DNA of 37,131 bases from Rubrivivax sp. Lineage in GTDB: Bacteria; Pseudomonadota; Gammaproteobacteria; Burkholderiales; Burkholderiaceae_C. A program made the position numbers and the translations under genes. The DNA is taken from the NCBI GenBank assembly GCA_024641945.1, contig JAHECD010000031.1, positions 3,511 to 40,641 on the forward strand, written 5' to 3'. Position 1 is the first letter of the stretch. Every line of letters begins with the position of its first letter. The notes below the pieces were generated by a model. It did no database searches. It saw nothing but the letters and a program-made list of their open reading frames with translations, and had not been told where the DNA came from. Of the stretch, positions 18,953 to 25,690 are shown in pieces.

Positions 18953-18987
18953 GGTCCTGACCGGGCGACCCCTTCGCAGACGACGAG

Positions 18988-19017
18988 AATCGGGCCATGG
19001 GGCCCGATTTTCTTTTT
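18988..19017 (+). terminator. Rho-independent terminator of pckG
   Basis: AATCGGGCC (18988-18996), loop ATGG, GGCCCGATT (19001-19009): a perfect 9-bp stem followed by a T-rich tract TTTTCTTTTT to 19017. One of two unambiguous intrinsic terminators in the window. Confidence 0.93.
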
Positions 19018-19031
19018 CCGGCAGCACGTCG

Positions 19032-19808
19032 ATGAAACTGCAACTGCTGTCGGACCTGCACCTCGAGACCGAGGCGTTCGATCCCGAGCCGGCGCCGGGA
19101 GCCGAGTTGCTGATCCTGGCCGGTGACATCGACTCGACCTGGCAAGGGCTGGCGCGGTTTGCCGGCTGGCCTGTACCGGTGATATTCGTCCCCGGCAACC
19201 ACGAGTTCGACGGCCGTGAATTTACGCAGGTGGTGCCTGCACTTCGGGAGACCTGCGCTGCTGCAGGCATCCGGATGTTGCACCGCGAGTCGGCCGTGCT
19301 GACCGGTGCCGATGGCCGCCGCGTGCGGTTCGTCGGGGCACCACGCTGGAGCGACTTCGACCTGTTCGGCCCCGCCCGCCGCGAACGCGCCGAGCGCGCG
19401 GCGGGGTACTTCCTGCGGCTCATGGCGGCACAACGGCACGGCGCGCCGCTTGATGCGCAAGGTGTGCGCGAAGAGGGCCTGGCATGCCGCGACTGGCTGG
19501 AGCGCGAGCTACCAAAGCGGCCTGTCGGTCGCTGGGATGTAACAGTAGCGATCACTCACTTTGCCCCGAGTGCGCGCAGCGGTGATCCACGCTACGGCGC
19601 GCAGCCGGGTACGGCAAGTTTCTGCAACGCCGACGACGACCTGATTCCACATGCCGACCTGTGGGTGCACGGCCACCTGCATTGCCGTCACGACTATCTG
19701 GTCGAGCGGCCTGCACGACGACCGTCGCGCGTGGTCTGCCAGGCACGCGGCCTGCTGGCCAAGGGCGAATGCGACGGCCACGACCCGCTGCGCACGTTCG
19801 ACATTTGA
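19032..19808 (+). CDS. Calcineurin-like metallophosphoesterase
   Basis: A 258-residue member of the binuclear metallophosphoesterase family. The metal ligands are all visible in order: LSDLHLE (DxH, residues 8-10), LAGDID (GD), FVPGNHEFD (GNHE), ITHFAP and VHGHLHCRHD (GHxH). The substrate is unknown; members hydrolyse phosphodiesters, cyclic nucleotides or nucleotide polyphosphates. The gene starts 15 nt after the T-tract of the pckG terminator and ends 82 bp before the universal stress protein gene. Confidence 0.92.
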   Translation: MKLQLLSDLHLETEAFDPEPAPGAELLILAGDIDSTWQGLARFAGWPVPVIFVPGNHEFDGREFTQVVPALRETCAAAGIRMLHRESAVLTGADGRRVRFVGAPRWSDFDLFGPARRERAERAAGYFLRLMAAQRHGAPLDAQGVREEGLACRDWLERELPKRPVGRWDVTVAITHFAPSARSGDPRYGAQPGTASFCNADDDLIPHADLWVHGHLHCRHDYLVERPARRPSRVVCQARGLLAKGECDGHDPLRTFDI

Positions 19809-19890
19809 GGCCACGCAATGGCGCGCGCGATGGCTGCGCGATACTGAATTCGTGGCGTCCCGCTGGACGCGAAAACAACGGAGGCAGGCA

Positions 19891-20316
19891 ATGAAGATCC
19901 TCGTACCTGTAGACGGCAGCCCGTACACCAAGCGCATGCTCGGCTACCTGGCGGCGAACGAAGAATGGCTCGGCGTCACGAACGCGTTCACGTTGCTGCA
20001 TGCCGTCCCCGCGGTGCCCGCGCGCGCGGCCTCGGCCATCGACCGCGACACGCTGAAGTCCTTCTACGAGGACGAGGCCGAGAAGGTTTTCAAGCCGATC
20101 CGAGCCTTCTTTGCCAAGAAACCCGAGCTGAAGGTCAACTTCGTCGGCAAGACGGGAAGCGCTGCAGAGACGATTGCCGCCGTGGCAGAAAAGGGCGACT
20201 TCGACCTCATCATGATGGGCTCACATGGTCATGGCACGCTGACCAACCTGGTCATGGGTTCGGTGGCAACCAAGGTGCTGGCCCATTGCAAGACACCGGT
20301 CCTGCTGGTTCGGTGA
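19891..20316 (+). CDS. Universal stress protein UspA family
   Basis: A 141-residue single-domain USP, starting at ATG 19891 with GGAGG 6 nt upstream. The N-terminal strand KILVPVDGS and the ATP-binding signature GSHGHGTLTNLVMGSVATKV (G-2X-G-9X-G-S) near the C-terminus, ending TPVLLVR, suggest an ATP-binding type. The exact role is unknown; USPs act in stress survival. A GATACT hexamer at 19840-19845 is a possible -10 with no good -35. It converges with the TetR gene. Confidence 0.93.
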   Translation: MKILVPVDGSPYTKRMLGYLAANEEWLGVTNAFTLLHAVPAVPARAASAIDRDTLKSFYEDEAEKVFKPIRAFFAKKPELKVNFVGKTGSAAETIAAVAEKGDFDLIMMGSHGHGTLTNLVMGSVATKVLAHCKTPVLLVR

Positions 20317-20362
20317 ACGCGCCGCCCTGCTTGCAGGCGCGCGCGTGTCAACGGGGATGGGC

Positions 20363-20977
20363 TCAGTGAACGCTTCGGGCCAGGCCGTGGAAGCAAGTGG
20401 ACAGAACCCACTCGACGATCTGCTCGTCGGTGTATTGGCCACCCGCCTTCAGAACGCCCGGCACCGGATCGCAGGCGCGCGCGTAGATCGAATACATGAT
20501 CAATTCGGGCGGGAGGGTGCGATCGAGATCGCCGTCCGCCTGCGCCTGCACGGTCCACTCGCCGATCCGTTCGCTCACCTGCATCAGCAGATCGAGGTAG
20601 CCCTTGTGCGCCATCAGCTCGGCGCGCAGGGTCGAGTTTTGCGACGGTAAGGTGGGCATCTCGCCCGCGAGTTGCCGCTGCAAGGCCCAGCGCGTCACCT
20701 CTCGCAGCCGATCGATGGCGCTGGCCCCAGTACGGGCCGCCTGTTGTTCGACCACCGCCAGTGCATCCTTCAGAAGCCTGACCATCGCAGCGGCGGCCAA
20801 CGCTTCCTTGGAAGCAAAGTGTTTGTACAAGCTGGCTTTGGCGATGCCCACATCCGCGGCCACTTGGTCGACCGTCATCAGGTCGAAGCCCTTTTCGGCC
20901 AGCAGTCGGTTGACCGACGCGACGATCGCGTCCTCGCGGACTTGCAGCATCTGTTGCCTGAAGGACACTTTCGTCAT
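20363..20977 (-). CDS. TetR-family transcriptional repressor
   Basis: A 204-residue regulator. Residues 15-60 form the TetR HTH (VNRLLAEKGFDLMTVDQVAADVGIAKASLYKHF, with the recognition helix before YKHF). The C-terminal part is a helical ligand-binding domain of unknown specificity. Start ATG 20977 has no Shine-Dalgarno but has TAGAAT ending 7 nt upstream. The upstream neighbour on the same strand is only the possible small ORF at 21077-21289, so the regulated genes are not evident. Confidence 0.92.
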   Translation of the reverse strand: MTKVSFRQQMLQVREDAIVASVNRLLAEKGFDLMTVDQVAADVGIAKASLYKHFASKEALAAAAMVRLLKDALAVVEQQAARTGASAIDRLREVTRWALQRQLAGEMPTLPSQNSTLRAELMAHKGYLDLLMQVSERIGEWTVQAQADGDLDRTLPPELIMYSIYARACDPVPGVLKAGGQYTDEQIVEWVLSTCFHGLARSVH

Positions 20978-20984
20978 GGCCCGG

Positions 20985-20990
20985 ATTCTA
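20985..20990 (-). promoter_or_regulatory. -10 element of the TetR gene
   Basis: TAGAAT on the minus strand (20990-20985), 5 of 6 consensus bases, ends 7 nt before ATG 20977. The -35 position is weak (TTCTGC with 17-nt spacing). Transcription is predicted to begin at the start codon. Confidence 0.45.
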
Positions 20991-21076
20991 GGCGCCTGAG
21001 GCCACTGGCAGAACGAAGTCGTCGTGAAATAGACGAATCAGTCGCGCCTGACGCACCTGACCTACCGGCGAGCGGC

Positions 21077-21289
21077 TCAGGGACGATGCGGGACCCTCCG
21101 CGACGACAGGAACTGCCACCAATGGGCATCGCGGCTTGGGGCGATGCCCGCGGCGGGCGGGGTCACTGTCGGCGACATGGACAACTCGAGACCGAACGCG
21201 GTGCCGTGGTCGCCGAAGTCCGGTGCGGCACGTGCCATGCGGGCGCGAAGGTGTCGCAGCAATGAGGAAGCTGTCGTCGCGTCGGCCAT
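21077..21289 (-). CDS. Possible small protein, 70 residues
   Basis: A minus-strand frame of 70 codons with high GC at third positions, ATG at 21289, and AGGA 7 nt upstream. The product has a charged helical start (TTASSLLRHLRARMARAAPDF), then GDHGTAFGLELSMSP, a Pro/Ala linker and an aromatic end (HWWQFLSSRRVPHRP). I do not recognise a family with certainty. It is the most gene-like frame in the 470-bp gap between tetR and the Hsp70-like gene; the rest of that gap (20978-21076 and 21290-21449) holds only promoter-like elements and inverted repeats. Confidence 0.45.
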   Translation of the reverse strand: MADATTASSLLRHLRARMARAAPDFGDHGTAFGLELSMSPTVTPPAAGIAPSRDAHWWQFLSSRRVPHRP

Positions 21290-21321
21290 GGCGGGGTCCT
21301 GTCTTCAGCGGGTGTAAGGGC

Positions 21322-21393
21322 AGTTTCGGCAGCACCGAAACTCACGCGCACCTGCAAGGCGCGCGCAATGTGCCGGACTTCACGGTGCGCGTG
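21322..21393. repeat. Two adjacent inverted repeats upstream of the Hsp70-like gene
   Basis: AGTTTCGG (21322-21329) and CCGAAACT (21335-21342) form an 8-bp perfect stem with a 5-nt loop. Immediately next to it CACGCGCACC (21343-21352) is a perfect inverted repeat of GGTGCGCGTG (21384-21393), 31 nt apart. They lie between the start of the small minus-strand ORF and the TAGAAT (21412-21417) that could be the -10 of the Hsp70-like gene. They may be operator sites or RNA structure. Confidence 0.55.
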
Positions 21394-21411
21394 CGGCCGA
21401 AACGTCGCCGA

Positions 21412-21417
21412 TAGAAT
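21412..21417 (+). promoter_or_regulatory. -10 element of the Hsp70-like gene
   Basis: TAGAAT at 21412-21417 would give a leader of about 26 nt before ATG 21450. No recognisable -35 is present at the usual distance (the sequence there is GCGTGC), which together with the neighbouring inverted repeats suggests activator dependence or an alternative sigma factor. Confidence 0.35.
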
Positions 21418-21449
21418 CCGCCCCCTTTTGCAAGACCGCCGTCGCGGCC

Positions 21450-22736
21450 ATGACCAACCATTGCGCCATCGATTTCGGCACGTCCAACTCCGCCGTCGCC
21501 TTGCCCGAAGGGCGGGCAGGCGTGCGCCTGGTGGAACTGGAGGCCGGGTTTCAAACGATGCCCACGGCCGTCTTCTACCGCACGGAAGGATCGCTGCGTG
21601 CCGATCCGCAATGCGACTACGGCCGAGCGGCCGTGGCCGCCTATGTCGATGGCCTGGACGGCCGCCTCATGCGCTCGATGAAGAGCATCCTGGGCTCACC
21701 GCTCGTCGAGCAGACCACCGACGCCGGCGGTGGGCGCGGCGTTCGCTACATCGATGTGATCGCCGGCTACCTGCGCCACCTGAAGGCCGTGGCAGAGCGC
21801 GAGGGGGGTCGCCCACTCGTGCGGGCGGTGATGGGGCGCCCGGTCTATTTTGTCGACGACGACCCGGCACGCGACGCGCAGGCGCAGTCGGTGCTCGAGG
21901 CCGCGGCGCGATCGGTGGGCTTCGAGGAGATCCGGTTCCAGTACGAGCCGATCGCGGCAGCGCTCGACCACGAGCGCCACGTGACCACGGAGCAGCGGGT
22001 CCTGGTCGCCGACATCGGCGGCGGCACGTCCGACTTCGCGCTCGTGCGCGTGGGCCCTGCCCGGCGTGCCCGTGCCGAGCGCCGCGACGACATCCTCGCC
22101 AGCCACGGGGTGCATGTCGCCGGCACGGATTTCGACCGGCGGGTCGAACTCGCGACGATCCTTCCGCACCTGGGGTACGGCGGGTTGGGCCCGTCGGTCC
22201 GCGGCGAGCCGCCGCGGGAGGTGCCGAGCGGCATCTACTTCGACCTGGCCACCTGGCATCTCATCAATACCGTCTATGCGCCCTCGCGCCTGGCCGAGAT
22301 CCGGCAGATGCGCCGCTTCTACGCCGACCTGCGCCATCACGACCGCTTGATGACGGTGTTGAAGGAGCGCCTGGGCCACGCATTGGCGGGCGACGCCGAG
22401 CAGGCCAAGATCGATGCCGCCACGAACGGCAGCGCGCACATCGACCTGTCGCTTGTGGAGAGCGGGCTGGAATCCAGGCTCGGGGAAGCGCAGGCCGGCG
22501 ACGTCATCGAGGTCGAGTGCGAGCGCATCGTGGCCGCGGCACAGGAAACGGTGCGCCTGGCGGGGGCCACGCCTCAGAGCGTCGACGCTGTTTATTTCAC
22601 GGGGGGGTCCACCGGCCTCATCCCGCTGGTGGACCGCATCGCGGCCTGTTTCCCGCAGGCGCAACGTGTGCGAGGCGACCGCTTCGCCAGCGTCGCACAA
22701 GGCCTGGGCGAATATGCACGGCGCGTCTTCGGCTGA
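21450..22736 (+). CDS. Short Hsp70-like protein (YegD type)
   Basis: A 428-residue protein with only the actin-like ATPase fold of Hsp70. CAIDFGTSNSAVAL is phosphate-1, VLVADIGGGTSDFALV phosphate-2, and VYFTGGSTGLIPLV the adenosine motif. The YEPIAAAL segment is also typical. There is no substrate-binding beta-sandwich or lid domain after residue 420, as in E. coli YegD. Its role is unknown; it is probably a specialised chaperone or nucleotide-dependent regulator. No Shine-Dalgarno is evident. It converges with the UPF0149 gene, 32 bp apart. Confidence 0.92.
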   Translation: MTNHCAIDFGTSNSAVALPEGRAGVRLVELEAGFQTMPTAVFYRTEGSLRADPQCDYGRAAVAAYVDGLDGRLMRSMKSILGSPLVEQTTDAGGGRGVRYIDVIAGYLRHLKAVAEREGGRPLVRAVMGRPVYFVDDDPARDAQAQSVLEAAARSVGFEEIRFQYEPIAAALDHERHVTTEQRVLVADIGGGTSDFALVRVGPARRARAERRDDILASHGVHVAGTDFDRRVELATILPHLGYGGLGPSVRGEPPREVPSGIYFDLATWHLINTVYAPSRLAEIRQMRRFYADLRHHDRLMTVLKERLGHALAGDAEQAKIDAATNGSAHIDLSLVESGLESRLGEAQAGDVIEVECERIVAAAQETVRLAGATPQSVDAVYFTGGSTGLIPLVDRIAACFPQAQRVRGDRFASVAQGLGEYARRVFG

Positions 22737-22768
22737 CCCTGCCGGAATGCCGGGCGCACCAAGCGCGC

Positions 22769-23416
22769 TCAACGCGGCGGGCGGCGTGTGGGGCGTCGGG
22801 CGGGCGGCCGGCGCGACGCGCCCGGCGCCGCTGCCAACGGGCGTGATACGTCGGCCAGAAGCAATACGCTGCGCACCAGATCCTCGACCGCCTCGGTCAT
22901 TTCGGCCGGGGGCTCGAGGGTGTCGATCACCGCAAGCAACTCGTCGGCGTCTTCAAGATCGTCGGGGTCGAACGCGGCGTACAGCACCGCCAGGGGCTCC
23001 AGCAGCGCCGGGCTGCCGAGCGCCATCAGTGCCGGGAACGCGTCCATCGCCGCTGCAAAACCCGCAACCCAGGGCAAGGTGGCCTGCGCAGGGGCGAGTT
23101 CGTCGTCCGGTTCGAAGATCCACGGATCGAACCACCGGCGTTGACCGATGGCACGGTCAAGCTCGGCGTGCCGGCGCCGGCTCAATTCAGCGATGCGCGC
23201 CGTCCCTGGCGGGTCACCGGACGGCCGGCCCTCGACGTCGTAGACCAGCGGCAGCCACCGCGTCGCCGCCACCGCCGTGGGCTGCAGCAGCACCCCGCAC
23301 AGATAGCCGTCCAGCGACGTCGTATCCAGTGGCTCCAACGGGGCGGGCAGGGCCGCGAGCAAATCGTCGAGTTCGCCGATCTCGGCATCGGTCAACGGGT
23401 CGTGCTCAGATTTCAT
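22769..23416 (-). CDS. UPF0149 (YgfB/YecA-like) family protein
   Basis: A 215-residue acidic helical protein of the UPF0149 family. The N-terminal LDDLLAALPAPLEPLDTTSLDGYLCGVLLQP segment, with its LDGYLxG core, is the family mark, followed by a helical core with several Trp. The typical YecA zinc-binding C-terminus is missing; instead the last 25 residues are a Pro/Arg-rich basic tail (SRRPPARRPTRRPPR) that could bind nucleic acid or be disordered. Function unknown. It diverges from the candidate RNA at 23468-23616. Confidence 0.85.
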   Translation of the reverse strand: MKSEHDPLTDAEIGELDDLLAALPAPLEPLDTTSLDGYLCGVLLQPTAVAATRWLPLVYDVEGRPSGDPPGTARIAELSRRRHAELDRAIGQRRWFDPWIFEPDDELAPAQATLPWVAGFAAAMDAFPALMALGSPALLEPLAVLYAAFDPDDLEDADELLAVIDTLEPPAEMTEAVEDLVRSVLLLADVSRPLAAAPGASRRPPARRPTRRPPR

Positions 23417-23467
23417 GTGGGAATTGTCTCCCCTCCCTTAGGGATAGGCGCGGGCGGGCCGGGAACA

Positions 23468-23616
23468 TAGAGTGGCCGGATTGAAGGTCATGCCGCCTTG
23501 TGCGGCGCCGGTTGCGCCGGACGGCTGAGACGAGCGGCGCAGCCCAGACAGTCCCAACGACGTCCTTTACGAAGGACTTGCAGCAGCCCACCGGTTCGCC
23601 GGTGGGCTCTTTTTTT
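23468..23616 (+). ncRNA. Candidate small RNA or attenuator leader upstream of mmsA
   Basis: A plus-strand intergenic stretch rich in hairpins that ends in a strong intrinsic terminator, with no protein gene ahead of it on that strand. In order: a TAGAGT -10-like hexamer (23468-23473); GCCGC/GCGGC stem (23492-23506); an alternative GGCGC/GCGCC stem (23504-23518) sharing bases with the first; GGCTG/CAGCC (23523-23544); GTCCTT-TACG-AAGGAC (23562-23577); and the terminator (23585-23616) with a TTCG loop. The -35 is not convincing. It could be a free-standing RNA of about 135 nt or a leader controlling mmsA, whose ATG lies 49 nt after the T-tract. I cannot match it to a known family. Confidence 0.5.
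23585..23616 (+). terminator. Strong rho-independent terminator upstream of mmsA
   Basis: AGCCCACCGG (23585-23594), loop TTCG, CCGGTGGGCT (23599-23608), then seven T (23610-23616). The 10-bp perfect stem with a UUCG tetraloop is oriented for plus-strand transcripts. The gene before it (UPF0149) is on the minus strand, so the terminator needs another transcript. Confidence 0.95.
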
Positions 23617-23626
23617 GTCCGCCCGC

Positions 23627-23632
23627 TAGACT
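23627..23632 (+). promoter_or_regulatory. Possible -10 of mmsA
   Basis: TAGACT (23627-23632) lies between the terminator and the mmsA ribosome-binding site AGGAG (23654-23658). If used, mmsA would be expressed independently of the upstream terminated RNA. The -35 position falls within the terminator tract and is poor. Confidence 0.3.
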
Positions 23633-23664
23633 TGCGCCCTTTACAGATGCCGCAGGAGCCAGAC

Positions 23665-25185
23665 ATGGGTGCCCCAGAAGCCTTCACCGCCACGACCGAC
23701 GTGTCCCACTGGATCGCCGGCGCCCGCACGGCGGGCACTTCCGCGCGGTCGCAAATCGTCTACAACCCGACCACGGGTTCGGCCGCCCGCAAAGTGTTGC
23801 TGGCGAGCACCGCCGATGTCGACGCTGCCGTGTCGGCCGCGCGCGCCGCCCAGCCGGCTTGGGCCGAGACGCCGCCGATCCGCCGCGCGCGTGTGATGAA
23901 CGCGTTCCTTGCGTTGATGAACCAGCACCGCGACACGCTGGCGGCCATGATCACCGCCGAGCACGGCAAGGTGTTCACCGATGCCCAGGGCGAGGTCACA
24001 CGCGGCATCGACATCATCGAATTTGCGTGCGGCATCCCGCAGTTGCTCAAGGGTGACTACACGGAACAGGTGTCCACGGGCATCGACAACTGGACGATGC
24101 GCCAACCGCTCGGCGTGGTGGCCGGCGTCACGCCTTTCAACTTTCCGGTCATGGTGCCCTGCTGGATGTTCCCCGTGGCGCTGGCCTGCGGCAACGCGTT
24201 CATTCTCAAGCCGAGCGAACGCGACCCGTCGGCGTCTCTCTTCATGGCCGAGTTGCTGCAGCAGGCAGGGCTGCCCGACGGTGTGTTCAGCGTCGTGCAG
24301 GGTGACAAGGTGGCCGTCGACTCGCTGCTCGCCCACCCCGACGTCAGGGCGGTGAGCTTCGTGGGTTCGACCCCCATCGCGCAGTACATCTACGAGACCG
24401 GCGCGCACCATGGCAAACGTGTGCAGGCGCTCGGCGGCGCCAAGAACCACATGGTCGTGATGCCCGACGCCAATCTGGACCAGGCCGTCGATGCCCTCAT
24501 CGGCAGCGCCTACGGCTCTGCCGGCGAGCGCTGCATGGCGATCAGCGTGGCCGTGCTGGTCGGCGATATCGCCGACCGCATCGTGCCGCTGCTGGCGGAG
24601 CGTGCGCGCACGCTCAAGGTCAAGAACGGCATGGAGCTCGACGCCGAGATGGGCCCGATCGTCACGCGCGAGGCACGTGACCGGATCGAAAACTACATCG
24701 GCATCGGTGTCGCCGAGGGCGCACAACTCGTGGTGGACGGCCGTGGCCGCAAGGTGCCGGGTTGCGAGGATGGCTTCTTCACCGGGGGCACGCTGTTCGA
24801 CCGCGTGACGCCGGCCATGCGCATCTACAAGGAAGAGATCTTCGGCCCCGTGCTCGCGTGTGTGCGCGTGCCCGACCTGGCGGCGGCCGTGCAGCTCGTC
24901 AACGACCACGAATTCGGCAACGGCGTGGCGTGCTTCACCAGCGACGGCGGCGTCGCGCGCGAGTTCGCCCGGCGCATCCAGGTGGGCATGGTCGGCATCA
25001 ACGTGCCGATTCCCGTGCCGATGGCCTGGCACGGCTTCGGTGGCTGGAAGAAGAGCCTGTTCGGCGACATGCACGCCTACGGCGAAGAAGGCGTGCGCTT
25101 CTATACCAAGCAGAAGAGCGTCATGCAGCGCTGGCCCGACAGCATTGGCAAGGGCGCCGAATTCACGATGCCCACCGCCAAGTGA
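23665..25185 (+). CDS. mmsA: CoA-acylating methylmalonate-semialdehyde dehydrogenase
   Basis: Oxidises methylmalonate semialdehyde (valine catabolism) or malonate semialdehyde to propionyl- or acetyl-CoA with NAD. From ATG 23665 it has 506 residues; AGGAG lies 6 nt upstream, which decides against ATG 23647. The catalytic Cys is C290 in [14 protein letters not shown]. The usual aldehyde dehydrogenase Glu is replaced by Asn in [17 protein letters not shown], the hallmark of CoA-acylating members. [16 protein letters not shown] and [12 protein letters not shown] are also typical. The stop overlaps the start of the DUF3237 gene. Confidence 0.97.
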   Translation: MGAPEAFTATTDVSHWIAGARTAGTSARSQIVYNPTTGSAARKVLLASTADVDAAVSAARAAQPAWAETPPIRRARVMNAFLALMNQHRDTLAAMITAEHGKVFTDAQGEVTRGIDIIEFACGIPQLLKGDYTEQVSTGIDNWTMRQPLGVVAGVTPFNFPVMVPCWMFPVALACGNAFILKPSERDPSASLFMAELLQQAGLPDGVFSVVQGDKVAVDSLLAHPDVRAVSFVGSTPIAQYIYETGAHHGKRVQALGGAKNHMVVMPDANLDQAVDALIGSAYGSAGERCMAISVAVLVGDIADRIVPLLAERARTLKVKNGMELDAEMGPIVTREARDRIENYIGIGVAEGAQLVVDGRGRKVPGCEDGFFTGGTLFDRVTPAMRIYKEEIFGPVLACVRVPDLAAAVQLVNDHEFGNGVACFTSDGGVAREFARRIQVGMVGINVPIPVPMAWHGFGGWKKSLFGDMHAYGEEGVRFYTKQKSVMQRWPDSIGKGAEFTMPTAK

Positions 25186-25661
25186 TGACCCCGGCCCCGC
25201 TGGCTGCCGCGCCGTCCCTGGCGCCGATGGCGCAGGTGCGTTGCGAGGTGGGCCAGCTCGTCACCCTCGGCCAGGGGCCCTACGGCGAGCGCCGGTACGT
25301 GCCGCTTCTCGGGGGCACGGTCGAGGGCCCGGAGCTCAGCGGAACGATCGAGCCGGGCGGTGTCGACTGGCAGGTTGCGCGGGCCGACGGAGCGCTCGAT
25401 ATCGGCGCGCACTATGTGGTCCGCACGATCGATGGCGCGTTGATCGAGGTGCAGAGCAATGGCCTGCGCCATGGCCCGCCCGAGGTGATGGCGCGGCTTG
25501 GACGCGGCGAGCCCGTCGGCCGCGACGAATATTTCTTCAAGACGGTGATGCGGTTCACCACCGGGCATCCCGAGTGGCTGCATCTGAACAAGACCATGGC
25601 GTTGGCGGTCGGGCAGCGCGAGGCGCGGCTGGTGGTGCTCGATGTATTCCGCATCGCCTGA
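25185..25661 (+). CDS. DUF3237 family protein
   Basis: A 158-residue beta-barrel-like protein of family DUF3237. The block LGQGPYGERRYVPLLGGTVEGPELSGTIEPGGVDWQ and the later TIDGALIEVQSNGLRHG and EYFFKTVMRFTTG segments are what I know of this family. Biochemical role is not established. Its ATG shares one base with the mmsA stop (TGATG), so it is translationally coupled and probably acts in the same catabolic context or on a CoA/acyl intermediate; that last point is inference. Confidence 0.87.
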   Translation: MTPAPLAAAPSLAPMAQVRCEVGQLVTLGQGPYGERRYVPLLGGTVEGPELSGTIEPGGVDWQVARADGALDIGAHYVVRTIDGALIEVQSNGLRHGPPEVMARLGRGEPVGRDEYFFKTVMRFTTGHPEWLHLNKTMALAVGQREARLVVLDVFRIA

Positions 25662-25690
25662 CCCGCGCGCGCCCGCAAACCGCGGCGCCA

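Noticed and set aside
16949-19555. Minus-strand open frame of 868 codons antisense to pckG and the phosphoesterase gene
   Set aside because: Low-complexity translation and full overlap with two well-supported plus-strand genes.
20317-20362. Possible terminator between uspA and tetR
   Set aside because: Only a 4-bp CCTG/CAGG stem and no T-tract on either strand.
23523-23544. GGCTGAGA resembling part of a TPP riboswitch
   Set aside because: The other conserved thi-box elements and the two-helix sensor arrangement are absent, and mmsA is not a thiamine gene.
23562-23577. Hairpin with ACG in the loop, reminiscent of a guanidine-II riboswitch
   Set aside because: The loop is TACG closed by T-A, not ACGR, and there is only one such hairpin rather than the required pair.
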